A stretch of 64,000 nt of DNA from Tetracentron sinense (GCA_015143295.1 CM026555.1:248001-312000); one strand, 5' to 3'; positions 35,900 through 48,540 are shown, counted from the first letter of the stretch. Made by a program: numbers and translations. The notes: generated by a model not told the origin, from the sequence alone.

Positions 35900-36715
35900 T
35901 AGAAGGACTCTAACTCTATATTATTAGTAGAATAATAATATATTAGTACAGAGTTAGAAGGACTCTTAACTCTATATTATTAGTAGAATAATAATTTTTG
36001 GTGGGTCCTACTTATGTTTATTAGTGAGTCCTACTTATTCTAATTTAATTGGACTTTTAATAGAATGTTAGTATTGAGTAGAACTCTAATTAGAAATCTC
36101 ACTACCCACATCCTCATATATATCTATGGGGAATATTTATTGGTGGGTCCTACTTATTAAAATTTAATTCGACTTTTAATAGAAAGTTAGTATTAAGTAG
36201 AACTCTAATTAGAAATTTCACTACCTACTACCTCATACGTAACTCTGGAGAGTGTTTATTGGTGAGTCCTACTTATTATAATTTGATTGAACTTTTAATA
36301 GAAGATTATTATTAAGTAAAACTCTAATCGGAAATTACACTACCCACAACCTCATACGTATCTATGGGGATCCAAGTGTATAAGTAATGGTATACCACCT
36401 TGCTTATTCAAGGAATGAAACAGTGCTACAATAAGTATTGAAAGGAGATGAGTAAGGATACAATAGGGACCTTAACTTTAGTGATATAAAAGGTTATGGT
36501 ACTATACAACAATGATAAGACAAAGAACCATCTACATATAATATCAAAACAAGCATCCTCATATAAGCCAAAGGTGGAACTAATACACGCTATCTATTTA
36601 TTACAGAAATTACTACTAATTATACATTTATAAGTTATATTATTTTTTAATTTAATGTTATTATATTTTTAATAATAAAAAATTAATACGTGCAAAGCAC
36701 GTGCACCTTTACTAG
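35900..36715 (+). mobile_element. Helitron-like element, 3' end clear, 5' end uncertain
   Basis: The 3' end has a hairpin ACGTGC-AAA-GCACGT (36,688-36,702) followed by CACCTTTACTAG and a T, the CTRR terminus known for Helitrons. Upstream are about three copies of a 120-bp unit starting GGTGGGTCCTACTTATT (36,000-36,370), a common feature of non-autonomous Helitrons. The 5' TC end may be one of the TCTATATTATTAGTAG copies near 35,927-35,980, but I cannot fix it. Confidence 0.6.
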
Positions 36716-37345
36716 TGTGTATATATATATATATATGTATGTATGTATTACCTTTAATTAATTATTTTGAATCTTTCTTGCAATATTCTTATTTATAATT
36801 TGTTAAAATGAGGTAGCATACGGCTTTCTTGTGAGGCTTAAGCCTCACGCCTCGAGGTTTATGTCTGATGCATCTTGAGGTCCCAACGCCACGCCTACAC
36901 CTTCACGTTTTAAAACACTGGTTAAACCCCCCTCTTTGACGTTTGTAAGCTTTATGGACATTAAGCTTTTGAAAATACAATTTTTCATTCTAAATAACTC
37001 TCCTGAAATCACTGGCGCTCTCTTTTAAACTTCTAAATCCTATGAAGTACTATACTAACAGAAGGACATTAAGGCTACATTTTTTTATCATGAAAATGCA
37101 AGGGAAAGGAAAAGAAATAATTATAATAATAATAAAGGAAAATACTTTGAATTTTAAAAAATTTCCTTTTTTTCCTCTTCCTTTCCGTTCTTGTGTTTTC
37201 TTGCTAACCAAATGGAGCCTATTTGAATCTATCCTAATCCAAAACCCACTCATAATAATAAAGAAGGCAAATAATCGATAAAAGAAGGCTAGTGATGTCA
37301 CAACTCTTTGTACCAATTGGTCTTCTTAGGAAGTCTGATAACATG

Positions 37346-38402
37346 CATGGTTTAAGATTTTAGAATGTATCGATTGATGCGAGCCGATATGTATCCTATT
37401 TGGAACTACCCAGTACACTAATACGTTGAAAAAAAAATTCTCCCGTATTAGGACGATAGAGGACTGACACATGGGATTTTTTAGTTAAATGTTCTCTCTT
37501 ATTTACATTAGGATCCATAGCACATACCAGATATGCGCAACTTATTTATATAAAATGTTTTTTAAGTAAATGATTGTAAATTAAATATACTTTCATTTAC
37601 TTAAGATGTTAGATGTAAGTAAGGCTATAGCCTCCATTTGCATTCAATAAAAATTATCCTGAGTCCAAATTTTTGAAGAATAAAAAGTCAACTTTTCCGT
37701 TCAAGAACAAAATCCTCTTTTTAGCGCATTTTAGAGATTATGCCAAAATTTCAATGAATATCCCAGTGGTAGTGTATCCCCTCACTAGTAGGAAGGTCCT
37801 GGGATCAATCACATGGAAAAGAGGTGAGCGTAGATGGTAACTCCACTTGGAACAGATAATAACCCCTACTAACCAGAATGTGCACAAAAAATGGTAAGGT
37901 ATTTCTATTAAAATTTCATTAATTCCACTATATCAAAATATTATCAAAACACAAAAAACTGATTTTAAAAGTCATATTTTATTCCTCAAAAAAAAAATCA
38001 TCAATAAGGTCAAAAAGTCAACAAACAGTGTAACACTTTAGCATAAAATGAGTTACATTCAAGCTTATAATTTATGGTTGTAATTCAATACATCATTAAC
38101 TGACTATGGTTTGTACTTTCATACCTGTTTATCAGCATGCACACCTTTTTTTAATGTATAAAATTCTAAACTCTCATATGTATGGTTATAAATATAGTTA
38201 GAGGCCTTCATTTAGTTTATTTTTTTACTTATATTTGAATTAAAAGAAGTTTTATGCAAGGTATCCAAGGAAAAAGTATCAAGCGTTTCTTAACATATCC
38301 TGATTTTTTCCATCGTATCCATCTGATACGGTCCGATACGCCAAAACGTATCCTATTTTGGACTTACTGATATGGCACCTGATACCGATATTTTGAATCA
38401 TG
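37346..38402. mobile_element. hAT-like non-autonomous element (CATGGTT/TATCGG family)
   Basis: Ends CATGGTTTAAGATTTTAG and, from the right, CATGATTCAAAATATCGG. A perfect 8-bp TSD ATAACATG lies at 37,338-37,345 and 38,403-38,410. Subterminal GATACG/CGTATC motifs are repeated. The interior aligns in reverse with 61,195-61,965 of the element at 59,292. A tRNA-like segment near 37,756-37,890 looks like a separate SINE insertion. Confidence 0.85.
37756..37900 (+). mobile_element. Possible tRNA-derived SINE fragment
   Basis: TATCCCAGTGGTAGTG resembles a pol III A box, and GGTCCTGGGATCAATCAC about 30 bp on resembles a B box. The homologous part of the element at 59,292-61,965 lacks this segment, so it was inserted. 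An A-run near 37,886-37,890 could be its tail; no clean TSD was seen. Confidence 0.5.
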
Positions 38403-39121
38403 ATAACATGTGCTAGTTGTGCACACCGTGTTGGAATAACTATTGAGATTCTAAAGGTGCATCATGATTTAAAGTAAGCATGTATGAGGGCTTGAGGATA
38501 TTCCCCGAAAGAATTCAATTTCAGGATACTTATGATCATTTTATATTCATAAAGATGTTTTAAGTAAACAATAAGCATTACAACCAAAAATACATGTTTA
38601 ATTATTTACTGATGTATTGCAGAGACCATCAATCACTTTGATGATTGAATCTAAGATATGGAAGGGTCTATGGATAAGTCAAAATTCAACGATGGAGTTA
38701 TATTCACAACAACAAAAGCCTTTACTTGTTGAGTAGAGTTGTTTTTGCTCACTTTTTTTTATTCTTGTTGTTTTGCCTACTACTTTCTCTAATAGCAACG
38801 ATTCATCATCTCATGTTTTCAGCTCCAAAAAATACATGAACCCTTACACGTAGCTGGATAAATCAGAGGACCCCTAGCAACAGGTTTACCTGTAAAAAAA
38901 ATTTAACTCTCTGAAAAAGAAAAAGAAAAAAATAAATTGTTCCCCAGTCTTGAGCTAAAGAGGTGTTTACTAAAGCAAAATATAAAGTTGTGTCTTATGT
39001 ACATAGGAAAATGCCTGACGAAAACAATGTCATCCCAAATATAAGGAATCGGTAAGATTCAACTAAATTAGGGAAGTTGAAAATTAAGGTAAAGAGTAAA
39101 AATAAGTTACTTATACTTGAT

Positions 39122-42100
39122 ATTTTTTTTTATCGGTAAATCAGCTTTATAGAACATAACAAAAAGTACAAAAGGAGCTAAGGGAAGACAAAGACAATTG
39201 GAAAGTTTACAAGCACATAAACTCAACCAAGATCTAACCGACCGCCCAACAAAAGTACTTCAGCCCAACACCTCCCTCAACGCTTCCACATCATATTTAA
39301 ACCCGTCCATTCCAACACCACCATACGTATCCGCCCACATAAACGCTCCACTGAAGAGGAGGAATCCTCAAAAACCTTGAGATTCCTCTCCTTCCATACC
39401 ATCCAAGAAATCACCCCTAAAAGCACTGCCCAAATCGCCTCCCTGGCCCCATCCGCAATCATCTTAGGCCAACATGATAAGATGTTAAGAAAGCAGGAGG
39501 GAAAGACCCAGGCCACCCCCACACGAGAAAGAAAGAAACCTCATATCCCAGACACAATAGGACAGTGCAACAAGAGATGATCCACAAATTCTTCCGCTTG
39601 AAGGCACAAGAAACATCGGTTTGCCAAACGCCACCCTCCATGCTGTAAATGGTCACATGTTAGAATTTTATCCAGGGCTGCATTCCATAGGAAGAAAGAT
39701 ACCTTGGATGAAATATCGGGATTCCACACAATCCTATGAGGAAACGACCCAGATGGAACAGGATACAAAGAATGAAAGAGGGATCTTACTGAAAAGCAAC
39801 CATGGTTGTCTCGCGACCAAATCCTGATGTCCCTAATATCTGTACAAGGGGATAGCGAGGCAACCCTCTCCAAAAGACGGGTCATATCCTCGATCTCCCA
39901 ATTATTCAGGTCCCGACGCAACCTCAGACCCCACACCACCCTCTCACCTAACCTCTTGTAATACTCCTCAACTAATGCCTTCTTATCGGATGCTAACATG
40001 AACAGGTTGCCAAAGTCATCCTTCAGCCCAGTGGTCCCACACCACACATCCAACGAAAACCTAACCTTAGCCCTCCCAACTCCAAAACGAGTGAACAGCG
40101 GTACTAAGTTGGCATTGGCCATTATGCCCTTCCAAAGACTCTGACCATGCGAAACCTTAACCTCTCTAGGAACCCAGCATGAAGATTCCCCATATTTGGT
40201 TGTGATCACTGCACGCCACAAACTATCCCTCTCCTCCTCAAATCTCCAAATCCATTTCCCTAACAACACCTTATTCACCTGCACTAAGGGTTTGAGATTT
40301 AAGCCCCCACTCTTTATGGACCTATACAAATGACTCCAGGCTACCAAATGGTACTTAACTTTGTCCCCTTGGCCATGCCACAGGAAATTCCGTTGGAGTT
40401 GCTCAATGGAAGCAACCACCGAGTGCAGGATTGTGAGAGTCAACACAAAATACGTAGGCAAGCTACTTAAAGTGCTATGGATAAGTGTTAATTTTCCTCC
40501 TTTAGATAAGCAAGAAGATTTCCACCCGGCTAGGCGTTTGGCAACCCGATCCAAAACAAGGGCCCAAACCTCAGAATTTTTGAAATTTGCTCCCAACCGG
40601 CATACCTAAGTACACCGACGGAAGAGAACCCACAAAACACCCCAGGCAAACTGCTAACCTAACTAGGTTTGGAACCACCCCTACACTCACAATCTCTGAC
40701 TTCCCCAAGTTAAAACGTAACCCAAACACTGCTTCGAACCACCGAAGAAGACAACGGAGATAGAGAAGGTCTTCTCTCTGAGCCCGACAAAAGATCAGGG
40801 TGTCATCGGCAAATTGAAGATGGGAGATACGAAGCCCGTTGGATCCTATCGAGAACCCTTCGAACACTCTCCCCTCAGTACAAGATAACATTCTACCCAA
40901 GGCCTCCGAGACAATCACAAAAAGAAAATGAGAAAGAGGATCGCCCTGTCTTGGACCCCTAGAGCTAGGAAAATATCCCACCGGACTCCCATTTACGAGG
41001 ATGGAGAAAGATACAGAAGACAAACACACCTGCATCCAATGCCTCCAATTATACCCAAAACCCATCCTCCAGAGCACATAATCCAAGAAGTCCCAGCTGA
41101 CATGATCATAAGCCTTTTCCATATCCACCTTACAAAGGAGACCCGGGATCTTAGATTTGGATCGGGCATCAATACATTTATTAGCTATCAAGATCCCATC
41201 AATTATTTGATGCCCCCCTACGAACGCACCCTGATGAGGAGAAATAATGGATGACATCACTACCTTTAAGCGGGAGGCCAACACCTTGGATAAAATTTTG
41301 TATACACTGCTAACCAGGCTAATGGGACGAAAGACTTTGAGATCCACCGCACCATCCTTTTTTGGGATCAATACAATAAACGTGCTATTGATCACTCGAT
41401 CAAAACAACCCCGATCATATAACTCCTTCATCACCTCCATAAAATCACTCCCCAGTATCTCCCAACAAGATTTATAGAACTCAATGGAGAAGCCATCTGG
41501 TCCAGGCGCCTTATCCCCTGCTAGACTCCTAATGACTCCAAGCACCTCCTCAACCTCAAAAGGAGCTTCTAGAGCCCCCCTTTGATTTGGAGACAGGATA
41601 TTGAAAGGTAATTCATCCAATCGAGGACGCCAACTTTCTCTTTCACAATACAGAGCCCGGTAATATGATATGACGCTTTCTGCAATCTCACCCCTCGACT
41701 CCTTCCAACACCCCTCCACCCTCAACTTGGAAATAAAATTCCTCTTCCTATGAAAATTTGTCGATCTTTGGAAAAACTTGGTATTTCGGTCCCCCTCTTT
41801 AAGCTATCGAATTCTGGAATTTTGTTTCCAGCTAATTTCTTCCATTTTAAGGAGAGAAACATATACCAGGCGTTTAGACTCTCTATCCCGCTGATCTGCT
41901 GGAGTGGGATCACTATTTTCAACTATGTCATCTAAACCATCAATCTCCCTCAAGAGCTGAGATAACCTAGTCTGGATATTCCCAAACACCTCTTTGTTTC
42001 AAATTTTCAACTTCACTCTGAGAGCCTTAAGCTTCAACCCGAACCTCGTGCTGGCCGAACCCCAACCACAATGGTCATGGTGTCAAAAATCGACTCAATT

Positions 42101-43531
42101 CCGCCGAAGTTGACCGAATTGAGTCGACTTCTATGGTGTCCGAAGCGAAATGCACTTGTATTTTAAAAATACTGGACTTCCTGGTAAACTTCGGTAAACT
42201 CATTTTTTTTTGGGTAAAACTTCGGTAAACTTTGACTGAAACAGAAAAAAGATGTTGAGAAAACTCAGAACTTCGGTGGAAGTTAACCGAAGTGTACAAA
42301 AAAAGTCGGTAAATTGAAGGGCTTTTAAGTTCTAATTTAAAAGGGTAATGCTACTTCCACTCGTTTTAAACTTAATTTCTTCACAAGGAAATACATGTCC
42401 GTAGTATTTTATTTTTTTTTTATCCGTGACATGTGTCCCTAGTATTAACCATATTATAAATATAATTAGCTTTAAAAGAGAGTGTTGCTAGCATTAACGT
42501 TATTAGCAATTATAATTTTATTATTAGAGTGTGGTTAGCATTAACCTTATTATAAATTATAATTTTATTATTCTAATAATTTTGTTATTAGTATATTATC
42601 GGCTTTTTAGTAATATTAAATAATTTCCTAATATTATTTCATAAATTAAAAATTATTTAATTACCAATCTCCTCTTCTTCACATATTGTTTCAGTCCTGT
42701 AAAAACATTGAGCTCATCAATTGCAGATTGAAATAGGCTTAGAAACTAAGTTGAATTTCAATTATTTATCAACTTTAATATGTATTCATAAGTTTTTCAG
42801 GTTTCTAAAACAATTAACATGGATAATCATTAAAAAAATAAAGAGAATATATATCCCCTTTCCTGAAAAATATAGAAAAATATCAAAAAAAAATTACAGC
42901 TCAGAAAAGCAGACAATGCATGTCATTTTACATGATTCTCACATTTGAGTACTACATACTTGCATCATTAATATAATGAATTCTAGATGTGTATTTATAA
43001 TTCAGTATTGAATTTTTAAAGTTTCATCTTAGATTTTCAATGTTTCCTTAAAGTTTACTAAACTTCTTTAATTTTTACGTAACTTCTTTGGACTTCTTTA
43101 AACTTCCTCAAAACGTGTCAACTTCTTTAGTGACCGAAGTTTATACCGAAACCGAAGTTTAATACCTTGACAATGGTTAGACCACACCTCGGCCACTAGA
43201 ACCTTAAACCTCTCATCCTCAAGCCACATTCTCAAAACGAAACGGGCTAGGACCCCCAGACAAACACCCCGAGTCTAAGAGGATGGGACGATGATCAGAG
43301 ATGGGCTTAGGGAGGGATGACTGGATAGCACTCGGGAAGTGAGATTCCCAAGCAAGGTCCACTAAAAATCTGTCCAACCTACTCGCACGCCGGTTAGCAC
43401 CAGATTGGGACCAAGTGAATTTGGCACCCCTCAACGAGTAGTCTACTAACCCATGGCGGAAGATGAATGCACCAAACCGCCTCATCTTGGCCGAGATAGG
43501 GCCGCCCCCTTTCCTGTCATATGAGAACCTA
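39122..43531 (-). mobile_element. 5'-truncated L1-type LINE, cut by a hAT-like element
   Basis: The 3' poly(A) is at 39,122-39,131 (T-run on plus), preceded on the minus strand by GATTTACCGAT. A 9-bp TSD ATACTTGAT lies at 39,113-39,121 and 43,532-43,540. Coding order on minus: end of the endonuclease domain with SDHRPILL (43,485-43,219), linker, reverse transcriptase (41,725-40,571; PISLVSSVYKILSKVLASRL, FADDTLIF), connector (SKGGKLTLIHSTLSSLPTYF), zf-RVT region with CFLCLQAEEFVDHLLLHC (40,596-39,541), and C-terminal WMVWKERNLKVFED (about 39,400). The 5' truncation is inside the endonuclease. Frame changes occur near 40,580, near 39,530, and in the linker near 41,720-42,070. It lies in the host-gene intron, same strand as the gene. 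Confidence 0.93.
42076..43169. mobile_element. hAT-like non-autonomous element inside the LINE
   Basis: Ends CATGGTGTCAAAAATCG and, from the right, CAAGGTATTAAACTTCGG. A perfect 8-bp TSD ACAATGGT (42,068-42,075 and 43,170-43,177) sits in the LINE linker, and the LINE at 55,260-55,360 shows the uninterrupted form. Subterminal CTTCGG/ACCGAAG motifs are repeated many times at both ends. No transposase. A related copy starts at 45,438. Confidence 0.88.
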
Positions 43532-44055
43532 ATACTTGATTAGATTGCTTAAGAAAGAATACTAGGTTCAAAGTTCAAACAATAATCGCATTGGGTGATT
43601 TAATGACTTTTGCAGGGTTTCATATTAGAACTTACCCTATAAGTGACCATGGTATTTTCCGTTGACCTTCCTTTTTTTGATCCCATTACTTATAAAAATT
43701 AATAATGTTCATGGTGACTATATCAAGAGAAGAGAAAGTACAAAAGATTTGTCCTCTTGGTATTGCTAGATGTCAAATGAAAACAGGAAGACTCAATTCT
43801 AATGTCTATGGGTGTTTTTTAAATCCTTTTCATCCAGCAAGTCAGCATTACCAGTTTGTGTGCATAATTAGCCAAACAGATGGTGTTGGTGTCATGATCC
43901 AACTTTTCCAAATTCTGGATTAAAAGTGATTGCGTTATTTCCTGTGATCTCCTTTCTCATCTCCTTGCACTTTTGGTTTGCAGCAATAGGATTCTCAAAA
44001 TCGACAATTTTAATCACGCAGAAATGAAATCTATAGATACCAAAAATTGGTGTAC

Positions 44056-44197
44056 CTCTTGCTTGAACTCTTGAGAGAAGTTACCATCACTTATTCCAAT
44101 CTGATCCTCAATAGTTTGAACATTTCCTTCGCGCTCCTTCCTACGGCGCCTTACAACACATACAGCACATAAACAGTCGCTTTTATGACGGTTGATT
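44056..44197 (-). CDS. Host gene exon with a basic Cys-containing motif
   Basis: This 142-bp minus-strand exon has acceptor TTTTCTTCATGTGCAG| at 44,198 and donor CAAGAG|GTACAC at 44,055. The peptide reads INRHKSDCLCAVCVVRRRRK, then EREGNVQTIEDQIGISDG and ends FSQEFKQE. The CLCAVC core with flanking basic residues could bind metal or nucleic acid; I have a weak memory of similar HKSDCxCAxCV motifs in plant bromodomain or other chromatin proteins but cannot confirm it. One leading base completes a codon begun with two bases at the end of the exon at 51,439-51,554, and the exon ends in phase 0, matching 33,875-34,264. Confidence 0.78.
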
Positions 44198-45437
44198 CTG
44201 CACATGAAGAAAAGGACCAATAGCAGAAAAATATTCAAACTGTTTCTACTGGAACCTATTAAGAACTGTCCACATATCAAATGGTTAAGGGAAAAAGAAA
44301 AGGCACATAAAGAATCATTGTAACAGACCAAAATAAACCCCTGCATTCGCAAATTATTTTTTTTTTTAAATGATAAGGAAAAACAAAAACCAGTTCAGAG
44401 AAGTACTAGGATGCATTTGGTTGTCTATCACACAAAAAAAAATGGATCTTAAATGTTTCAGTGAAACATTTCTGAAATTTTCTACTGAAAGATAAACATG
44501 TTTAGATGATACACAAACTGTATGCGAGAAATGGTTTTGTGGACCAAAAGAAAAAGTAAAAGGAAAAGAAAGGTTTGATTGTTAATGGAAAAAACATTTC
44601 TCAATCCAGCACCCTCGTAGTGAACCATACTAAGCCTCGAAATCTCTTGTTTTCTATTACTTCTCATCCTCAGAGATATTGAAAAGATCTTCATGAGAAG
44701 GCTTTCCACCCTGTCTTTTAAATCATATAGCTGAATGGTGGGATAACTAGGGGGCTTTAACTCCTTATTTACAACAACTAGCTTGTCGAATTCTTAGTTT
44801 GACTTGCAGTGCAAGTGGCTGCGAGCAAAATTGGAGTGTATTTGAACATGTAAGTCATAACCGAACACAGTCCTAGTCTTGTGGTACTGAAACAACTCAG
44901 CTCATCATCTAGGAATACAACTAAATAAACAATGAATGTATACACTGGAATTTGGCTGCATGAGAACATCTAAACCCTAAAAGTTATCAAATAGAGAAGC
45001 ATGAAGTACCAAGCTCAAAAATCTGGAAGTCGGGATCCACAAAAATCAGCAAACATGTGTTTCTCAACAAGAAGACCCTTTCATGAAAAGCTTTCTATAT
45101 TTTCTTTAGTTTTGTCCTATAATATAACATTGGTATACTTCCATTCAGCAATCATGCATGAGAAGGATCCAATATATTCTCCAACGTTGAAAATAAGGAG
45201 CTAAGCAATGCTCTAAGGTAGAATAATCAATCTCCTGCAGATTGTACGGACCTGGTTGAAAGCAATTGCTAACACAGGATGAATTAGTGAGTAAAATTCA
45301 GTCTCACAAAACATAAAAGTTCTACTAGTAGAGTAGAAATAGAATCTGGTGAGGATTTAATGTGGAGATAACAGTAAAAACTTACCACCATCTCTTTCAT
45401 AGCAAATCTTCTTTGAAAGTTAGCGTGCTAATACCGA

Positions 45438-45690
45438 CAAGGTGTCAAAAATCGACACATTTCAATCAACTTCGGCCAAAACATCTGGGTTTCGATGGTT
45501 TCTAAAGCGAAACTCCTAGGTATATAAAAATTACAGGATTTCCTTAAACATTTCGGTCAACTTTGTATGACTTTGGTATGTGTTTGCTAAAACTATAAAA
45601 TCTAGTTTAAAATTATTGGACTTCGGTGGAAGTTTACCGAAGTGTACCCTTTCTAGCTTATTTACATTAAAAATATTATTTAAGCAAGTG
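45438..45690. mobile_element. hAT-like fragment related to 42,076-43,169
   Basis: It starts CAAGGTGTCAAAAATCGACAC and repeats CTTCGG/ACCGAAG-type motifs, as the copy in the LINE does. The right end and TSD were not found, so it is probably truncated by the LTR-like sequence that follows. Confidence 0.6.
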
Positions 45691-45699
45691 ATTTTGATG

Positions 45700-46512
45700 C
45701 GGACATCGAATCATTCGGTATCAGAGTGTAATGGAAGAGGAGAGCCCCTAAATAAGTCTCCCTATGGATGGATGACTTGTATATGAGGTTATATCATGAT
45801 TTCGATAGAGATCCACCGTTGGATTGTATTTCTGATGGAAATCCACTGTTGGATCATGCTCGTGATGGAGATCCACCGTTTGTCTTGTCTTGGATGGAGA
45901 TCTACTATTAGATCACGACATTGAGGCAAACCTGTCATCAGATCAAGAGCTGGAAGATGGGAGGGCTATGATTAGCCCATGGAATTATTAGTATTTTAGT
46001 TTGTTTATTTGTTTTATTCTATTTTAGTTATTTGGGAATTAGTTTATTAGTAATGGTGTCTTAGTAATTACCTAGCTTTAAGGTTTGATTATTTTCTTTA
46101 TAAATACTCTCTTTGGGAGAAGAGAACACAACTTTTGATTATTCCGAAGGAATGCTCTTTCTGAGTTTCTTGTGATTGGAATGGTGTGAAGCCATTGGTG
46201 TGAAGCCAAGGTCAGTTATGGTGTGAAGCCAAGGTATTCTCTTTCCTCTCTTCTCCTCCATTGATCTTTTTTAATTTTCTGTTTCTCTTGCAAAACCCTA
46301 GCCCTACCCTTGTTGCAGCCAGTCCCTATTGGGTATCCCTTTGATGCACCCCTCCTGCAGTCCATTCCCCTTGCTGCTACAGCCTACAGCATTCCCCAGG
46401 CCTTCTCCTTGCAGCGCTACCATACCCCTGTCCCCAACACTGCTGCAGCCACACCATACCACTGTCCCAACACTGCTGCAGCCCCATACCTCTGTCTCAA
46501 CACAGCGGCAAC
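45700..46512 (+). mobile_element. LTR-retroelement-like remnant
   Basis: CGGTATCAGAGTG at about 45,717 resembles a tRNA-Met primer site. Four imperfect units of GATGGAGATCCACCGTTGG (about 45,801-45,925) follow. A TATA-like CTTTATAAATACTC near 46,099 and a TC-rich leader look like LTR U3-R. Three GTGTGAAGCCAAGG-type units lie near 46,195-46,235, and a CTGCAGCC-rich stretch at 46,310-46,510. No terminal pair or TSD was found. Frames at 46,304-46,565 are low complexity and not genes. Confidence 0.4.
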
Positions 46513-47040
46513 CAGTGTTACCTAGACACTTCAGTTTTCCCAAATTTTGCCCTGCCAACACTTAGACACGACACTCCTTGGTACATGCCCATACCATGTC
46601 ATGGTGACATCAACATTATGATTAGGCACGTGGTGCTTCAAGTATGTCGTGTCATTTTAAAAATATAATTGCAATGAACTTTTTGTCAAATTGTGTTACT
46701 TTATGGAAACATAGACGAAATTTTACTACAACAACGATCAATATGTATGTATCTTTCTTCTCATCTCTCTTTTGTTGCTCATTTCTACTCCCTATAAGAG
46801 TATTTTTTATAACTTAGGTATATACTTTAAAGAAAATTGGGATTGGTGATCTCCCACTTTTAATTATTATTGTTATTTAAAATTTTGAGTTATAATATAT
46901 ATATATATATATATATATTTAAACATTTTTAAAAATTTGTACATCCATGTTGTCATATTGGGATTTTTAGAGCTTGTCGTGCCAAACACCCCTAGACACC
47001 TGGACACTTAGCACCCGTACCACATACCTAGGAAACACTA
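46513..47040. mobile_element. hAT-like MITE, CAGTGTT ends
   Basis: Ends CAGTGTTACCTAGACAC and, from the right, TAGTGTTTCCTAGGTAT. Flanks GCGGCAAC (46,505-46,512) and GCGACAAC (47,041-47,048) make an 8-bp TSD with one mismatch. It has internal TAGACAC repeats and an (AT)n run (46,896-46,918). Confidence 0.8.
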
Positions 47041-47048
47041 GCGACAAC

Positions 47049-47640
47049 CCCTACCCCTACTGTTCCAGTACAACCACAGCCTCACCCTACTGACTGCTTG
47101 ATGTAGAACAAGCAACAGAAGACTTCATGCAGTACTTGGACCGTCAAAAGTCTAAACGAAAGGCATAAAAGCTCTAGTAGGAATCATGAGTCTCGAAGTC
47201 GGAATCGTACGGAATTTATATGGCTGACTGGAAACGTCGAGATCTTCAATACCCATTACCTCGCCATGGAATTTTCACTTTTTGGCCAGATTCATTCATT
47301 TAAGCCTCGGAAACATCGATTTTTCTATTTTAGGAAAGTTTTGTTTTAGTAATAACTTTAGTTATAGAACTCAGAATCGCACACCATCGATTCTGACATG
47401 CTTCTAGTATTCAGTATCAGTCGTTTCGACAAAGATTTCCACAAGAGAGCTTTGTTCCACTAAATTGATAACCACGACTATGAGAAAACGTCATTAACAG
47501 AAGAAAAACACTTATTTTCGGATTTCTTGTGTTTTTTTAAAAATTAATTAGTTTAACCTAAAGAAAAAAGATTATAATCATTGCATTTATGTTTTTAAAC
47601 CTTAAATCCCATGTTAGATGGTTTTACATATGTTTTCTTT
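47049..47640. other. No gene seen
   Basis: AT-rich spacer after the MITE. The first 100 bp continue the C-rich sequence that the MITE interrupted. No frame or repeat of note. Confidence 0.4.
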
Positions 47641-48540
47641 GCATTTTTTAGGATTTACAGGGTGTAGTCGATACTCAACAAGTTGGATCGATACTTCATA
47701 TCGATACTAGTTGTATTCTAAGGTTGAAAATGATCTGTATCGATGCAGGGTGTATCAACCGCGTGGTGTATCAATATGTGTATTGATATGTATTGATAAT
47801 GGAGGCAAAAATTACGAAAATGCCATTAGAACTGAAAAAGTGCCCCCCAAAAACCCTCTAAACGAAATCGAAATAGAAATCTGAGCATGGAGAACCACCT
47901 TTTGGCGGTTCAACGCAGATCCATCTCGTCGAGCTACCCCAAATTCATATATTATAATATAGTCAATCTGACTTCCGGATCAAAAGTTATGGCCAAAACA
48001 AGTTCTACCATTGGATATCAATATGTATCGATATGGATATCGATATGGGTATTGAGCAAGTATATCGACCACGTGTATCAACCAATATCGATATGGGTAT
48101 CAATATGTATCGATATGAGTATCGATACATATCAATATGTATCCATATGGGTATTGAGCAGAGGTGTATAGATATGTATCGACCCTTCGCACAAAAAACT
48201 TCGTTAAAACCCAGATTTTTCATATTTTTTCAAGAATACTCCTATTAAGTTTGTACTAAAAACTCATTATAGGAGAAAGAGTGAAGAGCTTCGTGAGATG
48301 GGAAGATGAGGAGAGTGAGAAGCTTCTCCAATCTCTTGTACATGTACGTAAATCCCTCTTTTCTTCTTCTTTCAAAGTTATTCTTTAAAGTGTTGGTGGT
48401 GCTAAAGGGGTGTTTCAAACTTTTCATAAATAAGGAATTATGGGAAAATAGTCATAAGGGCATTCTTAGAAGGGTTTTTAAAAGGTAGGCATTTTGAGCA
48501 AAATCCACACTACAGGGGCAACCAAGGAAAAACCCCTTTC
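47640..48540 (+). mobile_element. Possible gypsy-type LTR fragment with ATCGAT palindromes
   Basis: About twenty short ATCGATAT / TATCGATAC / CAATATG-type palindromic units are clustered at 47,669-47,795 and 48,015-48,185. The block CAAAAGTTATGGCCAAAAC at 47,982 matches CAAAAGTTATGGCCGAAAT at 7,897 in the solo LTR at 7,367, in both cases just before the palindrome cluster. No ends or TSD were found. The frames here (for example 48,005-48,223) are repeat artefacts. Confidence 0.45.

Larger units (their letters stand above)
34608..36920. mobile_element. hAT-like element with a nested MITE and a Helitron-like end
   Basis: Inverted ends TAGTGTATTAAAAAGC and, from the right, CAGTGTTTTAAAACGTG. 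Flanks GTTAAAAC (34,600-34,607) and GTTAAACC (36,921-36,928) form an 8-bp TSD with one mismatch. Inside are a 320-bp MITE (34,682-35,001), AT microsatellites, a three-copy tandem repeat (36,000-36,370) and a Helitron-like terminus (to 36,715). No transposase frame is visible. Confidence 0.72.
34265..44055 (-). other. Inferred 9.8-kb intron filled with transposons
   Basis: Bounded by GTACAC at 44,055 and TTTTTACAG at 34,265 on the minus strand, with both neighbouring exons in phase 0. It holds hAT-like elements at 34,608-36,920 and 37,346-38,402 and a LINE at 39,122-43,531. The spacers 36,929-37,337, 38,411-39,112 and 43,541-44,055 show nothing recognisable. That no exon lies between is an inference from phase only. 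Confidence 0.5.

Noticed and set aside
48005-48248. Tyr/Ile/Ser-rich frames on both strands
   Set aside because: They translate ATCGATAT-type palindromic repeats.
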